A stretch of DNA of 64,000 nucleotides, taken from JAJDFU01 sp964641965 (GTDB taxonomy: Bacteria > Bacteroidota > Bacteroidia > Chitinophagales > Saprospiraceae). Position 1 is the stretch's first letter, and the number at the start of each line of letters is the position of its first letter. The position numbers and the translations under genes are program-made. Of this stretch, positions 52,410 through 60,327 are shown piece by piece. Under the pieces are notes generated by a model, which was not told the origin of the DNA, searched no databases, and saw only the letters and a program-made list of their open reading frames with translations. The DNA is taken from NCBI GenBank assembly GCA_964641965.1, contig CAZXLD010000013.1, positions 1 to 64,000 on the forward strand. The letters are read 5' to 3'.

Positions 52410-53510
52410 TTAGCGGTGCCTTTTGGATTTATTGCTTTTATAATCCCGGAATATAAACTCACCTAAGCCTTGCAAACTACTGTAGAAGGCTTTCCCATTG
52501 TTGGCCTTGGTAAATTGATCCACAAAGCTGACCAAATAAGGATCGCGGGCAATCATGAAGGTAGTAACCGGAATATCCATTTTCCGGCATTGATTGGCCA
52601 GGTTGAGCGTACGGTTAACAATCTTGCGATCCAACCCAAAACTGTTCTTGTAGTATTTCTTTCCCTTTTTGATGCAGGTTGGCTTTCCATCCGTAATCAT
52701 AAAGATCTGCTTGTTGGGATTCTTTCTACGGCGAAGCAAATCCATAGCCAACTCCAGACCGGCAACAGTATTCGTATGATAAGGGCCAACTTGCAAGTAA
52801 GGCAGGTCTTTGATCTCGATCTGCCAGGAATCGTTTCCGAATACAATGACATCCAGCGTATCCTTTGGATAACGGGTAGTAATAAATTCAGAAAGCGCCA
52901 TCGCTACTTTCTTAGCTGGGGTGATTCGATCCTCCCCGTACAAGATCATAGAGTGGGAAATATCGATCATGAGCACTGTGCTCATCTGGCTTTGATAAAA
53001 GGTCTCTCGGACCTCAAGATCATCCTGGGTCAGCTTAAAATCATCAATGCCATGGTTGATATAGGCATTGTGAAGCGATTCGGAAACGGCCAGCTTGTCC
53101 AAGCGGTCACCAAACTCATAGGGCTTCCGGTCGGAAGTGTATTCATCACCTCGGCCTCCATACTTGGTGCTGTGGTTTCCACGCTTTGCTTTCTTCAGTT
53201 GCCCGAAAATATCTTCGAGTGCTTTTTGGCGCATGGCAATTTCCATTTTCTTGGAAGGCACCATATTGGGATCACGGGCATCTGCCTGTTGGATATAGCC
53301 TTTATCAATAAGGTCCTGGATAAAATCGCCCATCCCGTACTCATCATTGGTCAGTTGGTATTCTCGATCCAACTCGTTCAACCAAGCCAGTGCTTCACTG
53401 ACATCGCCACTGGTGTACAATAGCAACTCTTGAAATAACTTCAACAGCTGGTCGAAAACGGAACCTCCCTCCATTCCGGGCACAAACTCTGAAAAACGCC
53501 ATCCGATCAT
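52410..53510 (-). CDS. VWA-domain protein
   Basis: 366 residues from ATG 53510 (MIGWRFSEFVPGMEGG); the frame reaches 53573, but the extra residues do not fit. A helical N-terminal region (1-170) precedes a von Willebrand A domain whose metal site is intact: DISHSM (DxSxS) and MITDGKPT. In other Bacteroidota, VWA proteins of this kind pair with a MoxR or BchI-type AAA ATPase; none is adjacent here. No signal peptide, so it is cytoplasmic. Confidence 0.85.
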   Translation of the reverse strand: MIGWRFSEFVPGMEGGSVFDQLLKLFQELLLYTSGDVSEALAWLNELDREYQLTNDEYGMGDFIQDLIDKGYIQQADARDPNMVPSKKMEIAMRQKALEDIFGQLKKAKRGNHSTKYGGRGDEYTSDRKPYEFGDRLDKLAVSESLHNAYINHGIDDFKLTQDDLEVRETFYQSQMSTVLMIDISHSMILYGEDRITPAKKVAMALSEFITTRYPKDTLDVIVFGNDSWQIEIKDLPYLQVGPYHTNTVAGLELAMDLLRRRKNPNKQIFMITDGKPTCIKKGKKYYKNSFGLDRKIVNRTLNLANQCRKMDIPVTTFMIARDPYLVSFVDQFTKANNGKAFYSSLQGLGEFIFRDYKSNKSKRHR

Positions 53511-53985
53511 GAAAACTCGTTTTAAACTACTTTCAAAGTAACAAGATAGAGGCACATAAGTTGGCAGGGCCAAACCTCATTGGGAATGAAATAAAAGGTA
53601 ACCTGCACTTTACATTTCGAAATCAAAATGCTGTTCATTCTTATGAAAAAGGTAAATACTTCAAGCACCTTGGATTTCACCCAACCATTTGGGAATCCAA
53701 GCCCGTCTTGCAGCTTGAGTTTTTGGTTAAAAGTTTACAAAGAAGATTAATGCAACTATTAAAGGTCGGGGCAACGTCTTGGAAATCGGTCCACAGCTTT
53801 CTTACCCCCTGACTTAATTGCTTTAATACACAAATTATAAATCCTTCGTATTGCTGCCGTAGAGTAGGGCCGGCCCGAAACAAGGTAGCAATAGAGCAGT
53901 GTAGAAGCCTTTAGTGCATTCGATACTGCCTATGGTTACATGAATTTTTGCTGTTCGTTAACAAATCACCTCATAAACAAACTGT
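53511..53985. other. Gene-free region of about 475 bases
   Basis: I see no convincing gene. Short open frames exist on both strands (for example 53561-53812), but their sequences have no recognisable pattern. No repeat or RNA gene was seen. It should contain the promoters of the divergent VWA and T9SS-cargo genes. Confidence 0.5.
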
Positions 53986-54726
53986 ATGAAGAATAGAATC
54001 ATCCGACAAAACGAATCTGGTTTAACCGCAAGATTTCTATTTACATTATTGATCACCACCATTTACATTTCATCCCCTTTACAGGCCCAGGAGTTTCGCT
54101 ATTTCCGTATTGGTGTAGAATGTGGGCATGGAGCCTGGCAGGACACCAGTTTTATTGTGGCAGCTTCTGATTCTGCCTTGATCCAGGAAGCCCTCTTGGA
54201 GTTACAAAAACCGGATTCCTTACGTCGGCTTATTGATGGCATGCTCGACTATGGCACTGGTGGGTTCAATCGGAATGGTGACCACTGGTTTAATTGGCAT
54301 ATCCTTCCAGATCAATGGAGCTTTGGCGACTTTGCCATCGAAGTCTGCGACGGTTGTCCTTTCAGCGACCTGGACCAAAATACTTCCTACTGGGTCGAAA
54401 ACGTAGGTGCATATTGCGGCTGGTCGACCACAATTCAGGAAGAGGTACAAGGCCCAATCACTCCGATAAAAGATCCGTTACCGGAATTACCGGTCACCCT
54501 TTTTCCAAACCCGGCTTCTAACTCCTTTTGGATCCAGGAGAAACAAGATGTAACCGGTCCTATTCAACTCATTATTTTTAATGTATTGGGCCAACAGGTG
54601 ATTCCCCTCCAACGGGTCCTGATTTCAGAACCCGTTTCCATCGGCCGCCTACCCGAAGGGACCTACCTTATCCGGCTGGAACAGGAAGGGAGAATCAAGG
54701 TATCGCGATTGGTGGTGAAGCGGTAG
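53986..54726 (+). CDS. T9SS-exported protein with C-terminal sorting domain
   Basis: 246 residues. After a longish signal peptide (hydrophobic core LTARFLFTLLITTIYIS) comes an aromatic-rich domain of unknown type (about 36-150), then a type A sorting domain (about 165-246) with LFPNPASNSF, NVLGQQV, LPEGTYLIRLE and a terminal SRLVVKR. The sorting domain directs export by the type IX secretion system and supports the Bacteroidota assignment. The cargo function is unknown. Confidence 0.88.
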   Translation: MKNRIIRQNESGLTARFLFTLLITTIYISSPLQAQEFRYFRIGVECGHGAWQDTSFIVAASDSALIQEALLELQKPDSLRRLIDGMLDYGTGGFNRNGDHWFNWHILPDQWSFGDFAIEVCDGCPFSDLDQNTSYWVENVGAYCGWSTTIQEEVQGPITPIKDPLPELPVTLFPNPASNSFWIQEKQDVTGPIQLIIFNVLGQQVIPLQRVLISEPVSIGRLPEGTYLIRLEQEGRIKVSRLVVKR

Positions 54727-54846
54727 GTACATTCACCTTTGGAACAAGCACAAGAATAAGAAAACCTGGAGAGGAACAGTTGAATTACGGAGCCGCTTCC
54801 GGTTTCCGTATTCCCGAATCCTCGTATTTTCGCATTTTCGGAATCA

Positions 54847-55923
54847 ATGTCTATTTTCCAGCACATGCGATTGATACTTCCTCTTTCCCTTGCCCTTTTC
54901 TTTTCCAGTCCGATTTCAGCCCAAGACACCTTGCTAGTGGGTTACAAACTAGCTCCGCCGTTCGTGCAGCAAGAAGGGGATCGATTGTATGGTCCTTCCG
55001 TGTGGTTATGGCAGCAGATTGCCGCAGCACATGAATTGCCTTACAAATTTGTTCCTCTTTCCCTGACAGGTATCCTGGATAGCCTCAGCGACAGTACTAT
55101 CGATCTGTGTTTGTCGCCGCTCACCATTACCAGCGACCGAAGTGAACGCATGGATTTTTCTCCGCCTTATTATATTGAAGAAGCTTCCATAGTAGCACAT
55201 CGGACATCAGCAGCTGACCAAGCCTTTCAATTTATTCGCTCGTTCTTCTCCCTCAATTTTTTTCGCGTTTTAGGCGGGCTCGTCATAGTCATTCTAATCT
55301 TTGGCTTTTTGGCCTGGTTGTTTGAGCGAAAAGCCAATGCGGAGGAATTTGGCAATGGAATCCGGGGGCTCTGGAATGGCTTTTGGTGGTCGGCCGTAAC
55401 CATGACTACGGTAGGCTACGGGGATAAATCACCACGCACGTTTGGGGGAAGGATCATTGCTCTGGTCTGGATGTTTACGGCAATCATTATCATTTCGGGC
55501 TTTACAGCTGGAATAGCCTCCTCATTGACCATAACCAGCATTTCAACCTCCAGTGCACTCATCGAAGATTTTAAGGATCGGAAACTGGGTACCATCCTGA
55601 ATTCAGGTACCAACCAGTGGCTTAGAGACAACTACTACAATAAAAGGCAGAGCTTCACAGATCTCGAATCTGCACTGGAGGCCTTGCGCGAAAAACGAAT
55701 TGATGCTATCGCCCACGACAAATCTCTTTTAAAGTACTTGTTGAAAAGTGATACGACCAACCATTTTCAATTGTTGAACATTGACTTTTATCCTCAATTC
55801 TATGCCATGGGTATGCGGCAGGACCTTCCGGATGAACTACAGGAAACAATAACCGTCTCCTTACTTGACCTGACCGAGAGTCGGGAATGGCAAGTTTTAT
55901 TGGCCGAATATGAGTTGAAGTAA
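54847..55923 (+). CDS. Prokaryotic glutamate-receptor-like potassium channel (GluR0 type)
   Basis: 358 residues: signal peptide (about 1-26), then a periplasmic-binding domain split in two by a channel: S1 about 28-130, membrane helix about 138-159, a pore loop with the potassium filter TTVGYGD (187-193), helix about 202-225, and S2 about 236-355. This is the order of ionotropic glutamate receptors and cyanobacterial GluR0. The ligand Arg98 in PLTITSDR sits at the spacing of the carboxylate-binding Arg of iGluRs; Ser253-Gly254-Thr255 and Asp291 fit the remaining ligand contacts. It should be a tetrameric channel opened by an amino acid or similar ligand. ATG at 54865 is an alternative start. 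Confidence 0.88.
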   Translation: MSIFQHMRLILPLSLALFFSSPISAQDTLLVGYKLAPPFVQQEGDRLYGPSVWLWQQIAAAHELPYKFVPLSLTGILDSLSDSTIDLCLSPLTITSDRSERMDFSPPYYIEEASIVAHRTSAADQAFQFIRSFFSLNFFRVLGGLVIVILIFGFLAWLFERKANAEEFGNGIRGLWNGFWWSAVTMTTVGYGDKSPRTFGGRIIALVWMFTAIIIISGFTAGIASSLTITSISTSSALIEDFKDRKLGTILNSGTNQWLRDNYYNKRQSFTDLESALEALREKRIDAIAHDKSLLKYLLKSDTTNHFQLLNIDFYPQFYAMGMRQDLPDELQETITVSLLDLTESREWQVLLAEYELK

Positions 55924-56011
55924 ATCGTACGCGTAACAAGCATCCAGCCTTAGCCTCAAGTCTCCATTCACCTTGTTTTTTCCGGCAATGGATTAAGTCA
56001 GAAAATTATAA

Positions 56012-56019
56012 TATCTTTG
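56012..56019 (+). promoter_or_regulatory. Probable -7 promoter box of the RRM gene
   Basis: TATCTTTG matches TAnnTTTG exactly. Only a weak -33 element lies upstream. If used, transcription starts near 56025, leaving a leader of about 210 bases before the start codon at 56238. The leader ends in an AT-rich, T-tract-containing stretch, which may regulate translation as in cold-shock genes. Confidence 0.5.
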
Positions 56020-56237
56020 CTGCGTGATAATAGATCACAGTGCTGACCATCATTGTTATTTGACAAGCAGATTTTCTTTTCTCTCCGCTGCTGCGTTTGA
56101 AAAATTCAAAATTTCCCTGTTAGGTTTTCTTTGTTGTTAGGCATTTCCTTTGGGTTGGAACTTCCCGCAAGGCATTTATTAATGCTTTAGCCTGTACTTC
56201 TTTCCGAAGGCCTTATTTTTTATTTTAATTATTCGAA

Positions 56238-56510
56238 ATGAACATTTTTGTTGCAAAACTCAACTTTGACACTCAAAGTGAGGATCTCGTTGAAGCTTTT
56301 TCCCCATTTGGAGAAGTAGTTTCTGCTAATGTAATTATGGACAAATTCACTGGACGCTCCAGAGGGTTTGGCTTTGTAGAAATGGCATCTGATGAGGCTG
56401 GTAGAAATGCCATCAACGAACTAAATGACAGCGAACTGGATGGAAGAACCATCGTAGTCAAGAAAGCAGAACCACGCAAAGAGCGAAATAATCGCAATGA
56501 CCGGTGGTAA
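56238..56510 (+). CDS. RRM-domain RNA-binding protein
   Basis: 90 residues, a single RNA recognition motif with RNP2 (NIFVAKLNF) and RNP1 (SRGFGFVEM) followed by a basic, Asn/Arg-rich tail. Such one-domain proteins are common in Bacteroidota and cyanobacteria and are thought to act as RNA chaperones, often cold-induced. Its long 5' leader and strong terminator make a single-gene unit. Confidence 0.93.
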   Translation: MNIFVAKLNFDTQSEDLVEAFSPFGEVVSANVIMDKFTGRSRGFGFVEMASDEAGRNAINELNDSELDGRTIVVKKAEPRKERNNRNDRW

Positions 56511-56518
56511 GATCCACC

Positions 56519-56558
56519 CTGGCAGGTTATTTTCTTATAACCTGCCAGTATTTATTCT
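56519..56558 (+). terminator. Terminator of the RRM gene
   Basis: CTGGCAGGTTAT and ATAACCTGCCAG form a perfect 12-pair stem with a six-base loop, followed by a T-rich tail. Confidence 0.88.
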
Positions 56559-56603
56559 TCCAAAAACCAACCGGGGATACAGGATCAATACTGTGGCCGT
56601 CTA

Positions 56604-57398
56604 TTATTGTACCTCCCCCCTTGTCCCTTCCCGCTCCAGACACTGAATGTTGTAAGCAAAATTGCAGTTTTCGCAGTCCTTTATTTTTAGTGTCGCAATT
56701 CCAACCACTTTTCCATCCATATTCAGCACCGGGCTACCACTGCTCCCTGGTGAAATGGCTGCATCAATCTGGATAAGGTCGTCGGGGGCTACCATGGCGC
56801 GTAAGGAAGAAATTACTCCTCGAGTCAGGGTTTGCTCCAATCCCCTTGGATTACCCAAAACCAATATGTCATCTCCAACACGCGGCGTTTTACTAGCCTG
56901 TGCAAGGCAAGTGAACGGGCCACCCCGCACCTCAAAAACAACAAAGTCAAATTGATCTGAGGATTTCAGAACCCTAGTGACTTCGTATTGAGCCTGGTCT
57001 TTGGTTTGTATCAACCAACGATAGCCTCCCTGAAAAACATGTTCGTTGCTCACTCCTACCCCTTTGGAGTCAATCATAAAGCCAGAGCCCTGTTTAATTA
57101 CATCGCCCTGCTGATTTAAAGTCAATACTAAAAAAGTTCCTGGAGCAGTGGCTTCTGCAATATCCGCAACAGAACTCTTGCTAGGCAGTTGCACACAATC
57201 GCCTTTTGCAATTTGGCTGGGCACAAGCTGAGGCGTATTCCTGGAAGGCTGGTCCGGTTGGACTTCATTCCTAGCCAGCGGAGACCTTTCCCGATTGCTA
57301 TCCATTCGATTGGAGGTCCGTCCTGACCTGGAACATCTGGAACATCCCACGAGACTAAGCGCGAATAAAAAAATAAGGGTGATTCCGATATAGCGCAT
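56604..57398 (-). CDS. Trypsin-like serine protease lipoprotein
   Basis: 264 residues. Lipobox SLVGC lipidates Cys19; a ~45-residue polar linker follows, then a chymotrypsin-fold domain with the triad His120 (GVSNEHVF), Asp151 (FDFVVFEV) and Ser220 (SPGSSGSP). DegP-like in its core, but it has no PDZ domain. It lies 58 bases downstream of the MotB/OmpA-like gene on the same strand and probably belongs to that operon, placing a protease on the outside of the machine. Confidence 0.88.
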   Translation of the reverse strand: MRYIGITLIFLFALSLVGCSRCSRSGRTSNRMDSNRERSPLARNEVQPDQPSRNTPQLVPSQIAKGDCVQLPSKSSVADIAEATAPGTFLVLTLNQQGDVIKQGSGFMIDSKGVGVSNEHVFQGGYRWLIQTKDQAQYEVTRVLKSSDQFDFVVFEVRGGPFTCLAQASKTPRVGDDILVLGNPRGLEQTLTRGVISSLRAMVAPDDLIQIDAAISPGSSGSPVLNMDGKVVGIATLKIKDCENCNFAYNIQCLEREGTRGEVQ

Positions 57399-57456
57399 CC
57401 TTTTAGAATTTTAAATGCTCAATTCAAATTGATAATTGAAACCTGAAAATTGATAA

Positions 57457-58101
57457 TCATATTTCTCCCACTTTCGGAATAATATGTATTAAAAACCGTT
57501 GATTTTTAGGTGGTCGGTCCGGTTGTGCTCTAGGCAAGCCGCCTTCGCCGCTACCCGCCACAATCAATTCAATATCACTGCGATCATTCATGTTAATGGC
57601 CCGCGTCTCCCAAAACCGCAATAAGGAAAGCGCGCGTCGATAACTCAATTCATCATTCCCGGAAAAACCGTCACGGGAAGCTTGCCCCTCAATGATCACC
57701 AGAAATTGAACTTGCTTATCACCTCGATTTACACGTTCCTGATTTCGTTGCTCTACTAACTCAATAATACGTTTCCCCGCATCCTCTAATTGCAATCGGG
57801 TAGGGACGGAATTACTGGAATAAATGTTATCTCCCCCTGAAGGAAATCGAATTGGAATATTCAGGACATGCTTGCGGTAAATTGGATCATAGGCGAAAAA
57901 TTGGCTGTCGATCGAGTTTACGGCTTCTTGTATCTCTTTGATTTTAGCCAGTTGGTCGGCATCTGCCTGCAATTGCCCTTGCTGAATTTTTAACAACACG
58001 AACGTAAGTACATACAGTACGAGCATGACGAAAAATAAACTCGTCATCAGATCGGAATAACTCACCCAAAAGAAATCTCCGGAACGTCCTGGTTTTCCCA
58101 T
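57457..58101 (-). CDS. MotB/ZorB/OmpA-like stator subunit
   Basis: 214 residues from ATG 58101 (MGKPGRSGDFFWVSYSD). A short cytoplasmic start is followed by one membrane helix (about 13-37) whose first turns carry the proton-binding Asp (Asp17 in SYSDLMTSLFFVM), as in MotB. The periplasmic part ends in an OmpA-like peptidoglycan-binding domain (VIIEGQASRDG, LSYRRALSLLRF, NQRFLIHI). With the MotA-like gene upstream it should form an ion-driven stator anchored to peptidoglycan. A longer frame to 58167 is probably not used. Confidence 0.85.
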   Translation of the reverse strand: MGKPGRSGDFFWVSYSDLMTSLFFVMLVLYVLTFVLLKIQQGQLQADADQLAKIKEIQEAVNSIDSQFFAYDPIYRKHVLNIPIRFPSGGDNIYSSNSVPTRLQLEDAGKRIIELVEQRNQERVNRGDKQVQFLVIIEGQASRDGFSGNDELSYRRALSLLRFWETRAINMNDRSDIELIVAGSGEGGLPRAQPDRPPKNQRFLIHIIPKVGEI

Positions 58102-58305
58102 AAGGTTTTCAATTGCTGCAAATGATATGCAATGACAAGATCTCTTCCGATGAGGCCAGTAGCCCAACGGTTAAATGCCTGAACATAGCTACTAATCCGA
58201 AAAAAATCTACCAAGAGGTCCGGCCAAGAGCCCAAGCCAAACTCCTATCCTTCCTTCCTCGAAATCCGACACTACTAGGAGCATTATCTTTACATGGAGC
58301 TCCTT

Positions 58306-60147
58306 CTAAGAGCTGGCCAATAGAATGTACACCACAAAACCAATTCCTCCTACCATAATACCAGATGCCAATACTAGTGCAATCACAGTCAACCAGGATT
58401 CGACTCTACGCAACCGAGATGGTCGCTTTCCACCCTCCACCTGTTGGGTTAGCACCTCGCGCAATGCTTTGGATTCAGCCTGAAATGCCGTTAATGCAGC
58501 TGCAATTTCAGATTTGGTAGTCTTTTCGGCTTCGATATACTCTCTAAGCTGCTCATTCAGTTCACCTACCGCTTGCAGGTTGTTTAATACGGTTACGTTT
58601 TCAGCCATGGTGGTCGAAAGCCGCTCCTGAAATACTTCCGCTTTTTCTGTAATCCGGGAAAGGACCTGCTGATTGGTACCTTCCAGACCTTCTAGGGTAC
58701 GCTCCATCTCCTGTTGATGCTCTGTGAGGAAGATAGAGAATTGCTGAAGCCGGTTTCTGGCCGTATCCTCCAACTTACCCAGGCTTTCGGAGATGGAATT
58801 ATCGACTTGAGCAACCGCCCGGTTTATAACGGCTCCCCTATGCTCGAGATCTGAAAAATGGGTGCTTAGAAAATGTTGTAATTGACCATTTTGCTGGAGA
58901 TTGCTGTGTATTTGGTCTGTTATCGCTCCTACCGCTTCTGTGCGGTCCAATACGCTTAACAGTCTGCGATTTAATTCTGCGGACTGACCTACAAATTCAT
59001 TTACCTGCTGCAGATACCCTTGAAATCGATCCAGTTGATCGGTACTCTTCCCCAACGCCTCCACACTTTCCTGAATATGCGCTAGCGTATTGACATTCGA
59101 CTTGACAACCTGGGTAAAATCGGCCTGCTCCAATCGAAGGAGTACTTCCTTCTGCGTCTCTACCGTCTTTAACAGGTTGGTGGAATCAGCTCCCAGCAGG
59201 GCCAAATTTTCCTTGAACTGCTCATTGAAGTGCTGAAAATTCAAACGAAGGTCGTGAATGCTAGCCGTCATATTTTGCGAAAGCACTGGCAGCAATTCCA
59301 TTTGGGTGAACGTGAGAAAATGGTTCTTCCGTTGTTCCACCTGTTCCAATGCGCCCCTGAAAAACCAACCGGAATTCACAGTCGTCAGCAACAAGCCGCT
59401 AAAACTGGCAATCATGGCAATCTTTACGCCTCCCAAAAGAATATTGATTCCTTCTGCAAAAGCGGCACTGGCCTGACTGGAGCTGGACGTAAAGAGCTCC
59501 ACTCCCATGTTGGGCATGTTGAACAACCCGATCACAATACCTAACATGGTCCCCATTAATCCCAAATAAAGCGGTACGGGCATCGCGGTCCGAACCTCCT
59601 GCTCAACAGTGTCTGTATTGCGGTCTACAATGTCCTTGATGAGCATGAAATCCGCCACAGAGCCTTTATTACGCAGCAAGTAGATATTGAGGGAGTACAA
59701 GATGTCCTCCAAAACCCGATTATGTGAAGGTTGCTCCAGCCAAACAAAGGGTACCACCTCAGCGGAGTCAACAGATACGTACCGCCGTACTTCTTCAAAG
59801 TTGGCAATGCGCAATTCCTTGGGAACATTACCTGTATCTTTAAATAAATCGTCTACCTGGTCCACCGGCAGGGGCCTTTGATAATAATAAATCAAGATAT
59901 CCCCCTGCTTATCAGGATTGGTCAGCAAGAACTGCTTGACCATCTCTATGATAGTAGTCGGTTCAAGCTTGGAGAGCACTTCATGCGCCACGCGCAAGGT
60001 AATCTTTCGATACCCCGCCTTTTTGGGAAATATCCCCTTCAGGAGTTTTAACCTGGAACGGGTCCCAAAAAACACCCACAACTGGATCCCTACGATCACA
60101 GTCACCAGGACAATCTCCTGAAAGGTTATGCTAAAAAAGCTTTCCAT
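58306..60147 (-). CDS. MotA/TolQ/ZorA-like protein with very long coiled-coil tail and terminal membrane helix
   Basis: 613 residues. One membrane helix near 8-28; a soluble segment; then the MotA/TolQ/ExbB core with helices about 190-210 (GLMGTMLGIVIGLF) and 236-262 (LLGGVKIAMIASFSGLLLT). From about 285 to 570 the protein is an uninterrupted heptad-rich coiled coil. A last helix (about 583-610, LTVIALVLASGIMVGG) may anchor the tail back to a membrane. ZorA also has a long tail, but the extra C-terminal helix is unusual. It is probably the ion-channel partner of the MotB-like protein. ATP or ion coupling is inferred. Confidence 0.85.
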   Translation of the reverse strand: MESFFSITFQEIVLVTVIVGIQLWVFFGTRSRLKLLKGIFPKKAGYRKITLRVAHEVLSKLEPTTIIEMVKQFLLTNPDKQGDILIYYYQRPLPVDQVDDLFKDTGNVPKELRIANFEEVRRYVSVDSAEVVPFVWLEQPSHNRVLEDILYSLNIYLLRNKGSVADFMLIKDIVDRNTDTVEQEVRTAMPVPLYLGLMGTMLGIVIGLFNMPNMGVELFTSSSSQASAAFAEGINILLGGVKIAMIASFSGLLLTTVNSGWFFRGALEQVEQRKNHFLTFTQMELLPVLSQNMTASIHDLRLNFQHFNEQFKENLALLGADSTNLLKTVETQKEVLLRLEQADFTQVVKSNVNTLAHIQESVEALGKSTDQLDRFQGYLQQVNEFVGQSAELNRRLLSVLDRTEAVGAITDQIHSNLQQNGQLQHFLSTHFSDLEHRGAVINRAVAQVDNSISESLGKLEDTARNRLQQFSIFLTEHQQEMERTLEGLEGTNQQVLSRITEKAEVFQERLSTTMAENVTVLNNLQAVGELNEQLREYIEAEKTTKSEIAAALTAFQAESKALREVLTQQVEGGKRPSRLRRVESWLTVIALVLASGIMVGGIGFVVYILLASS

Positions 60148-60327
60148 CTTTTAGGTTACTCGTGTGTGTTGTGAAACCCGGTTTCGGAGTCTCCGTGTTT
60201 CTTGGTGCTTTAGGGTCTCCTTGTTTGAAGATTCGTAATTGGATAAGATGAAATAGCTGGAACCTGTTCAAGTTGTCCCCTCACTTTTTCATTCCTTCAT
60301 TTTCTTCATTCCTCCATTCCTCCCGTT
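60148..60327. repeat. Purine/pyrimidine-biased word repeat inside the operon
   Basis: No gene. The plus strand carries reshuffled ATTCCTTC, TTCATTCC and CCATTCCTCC words (about 60286-60328), purine-rich on the transcribed strand, next to GGTTTCGGAGTCTCCGTG-like words. It is the spacer before the MotA-like gene. Confidence 0.55.

Noticed and set aside
52470..53423. A 317-codon plus-strand frame opposite the VWA gene
   Set aside because: It is fully antisense to a gene with an intact metal-binding motif, and its translation shows no motif or signal.
53561..53812. An 83-codon frame in the gap before the T9SS gene
   Set aside because: No pattern, signal peptide or nearby terminator supports it; it is likely chance.
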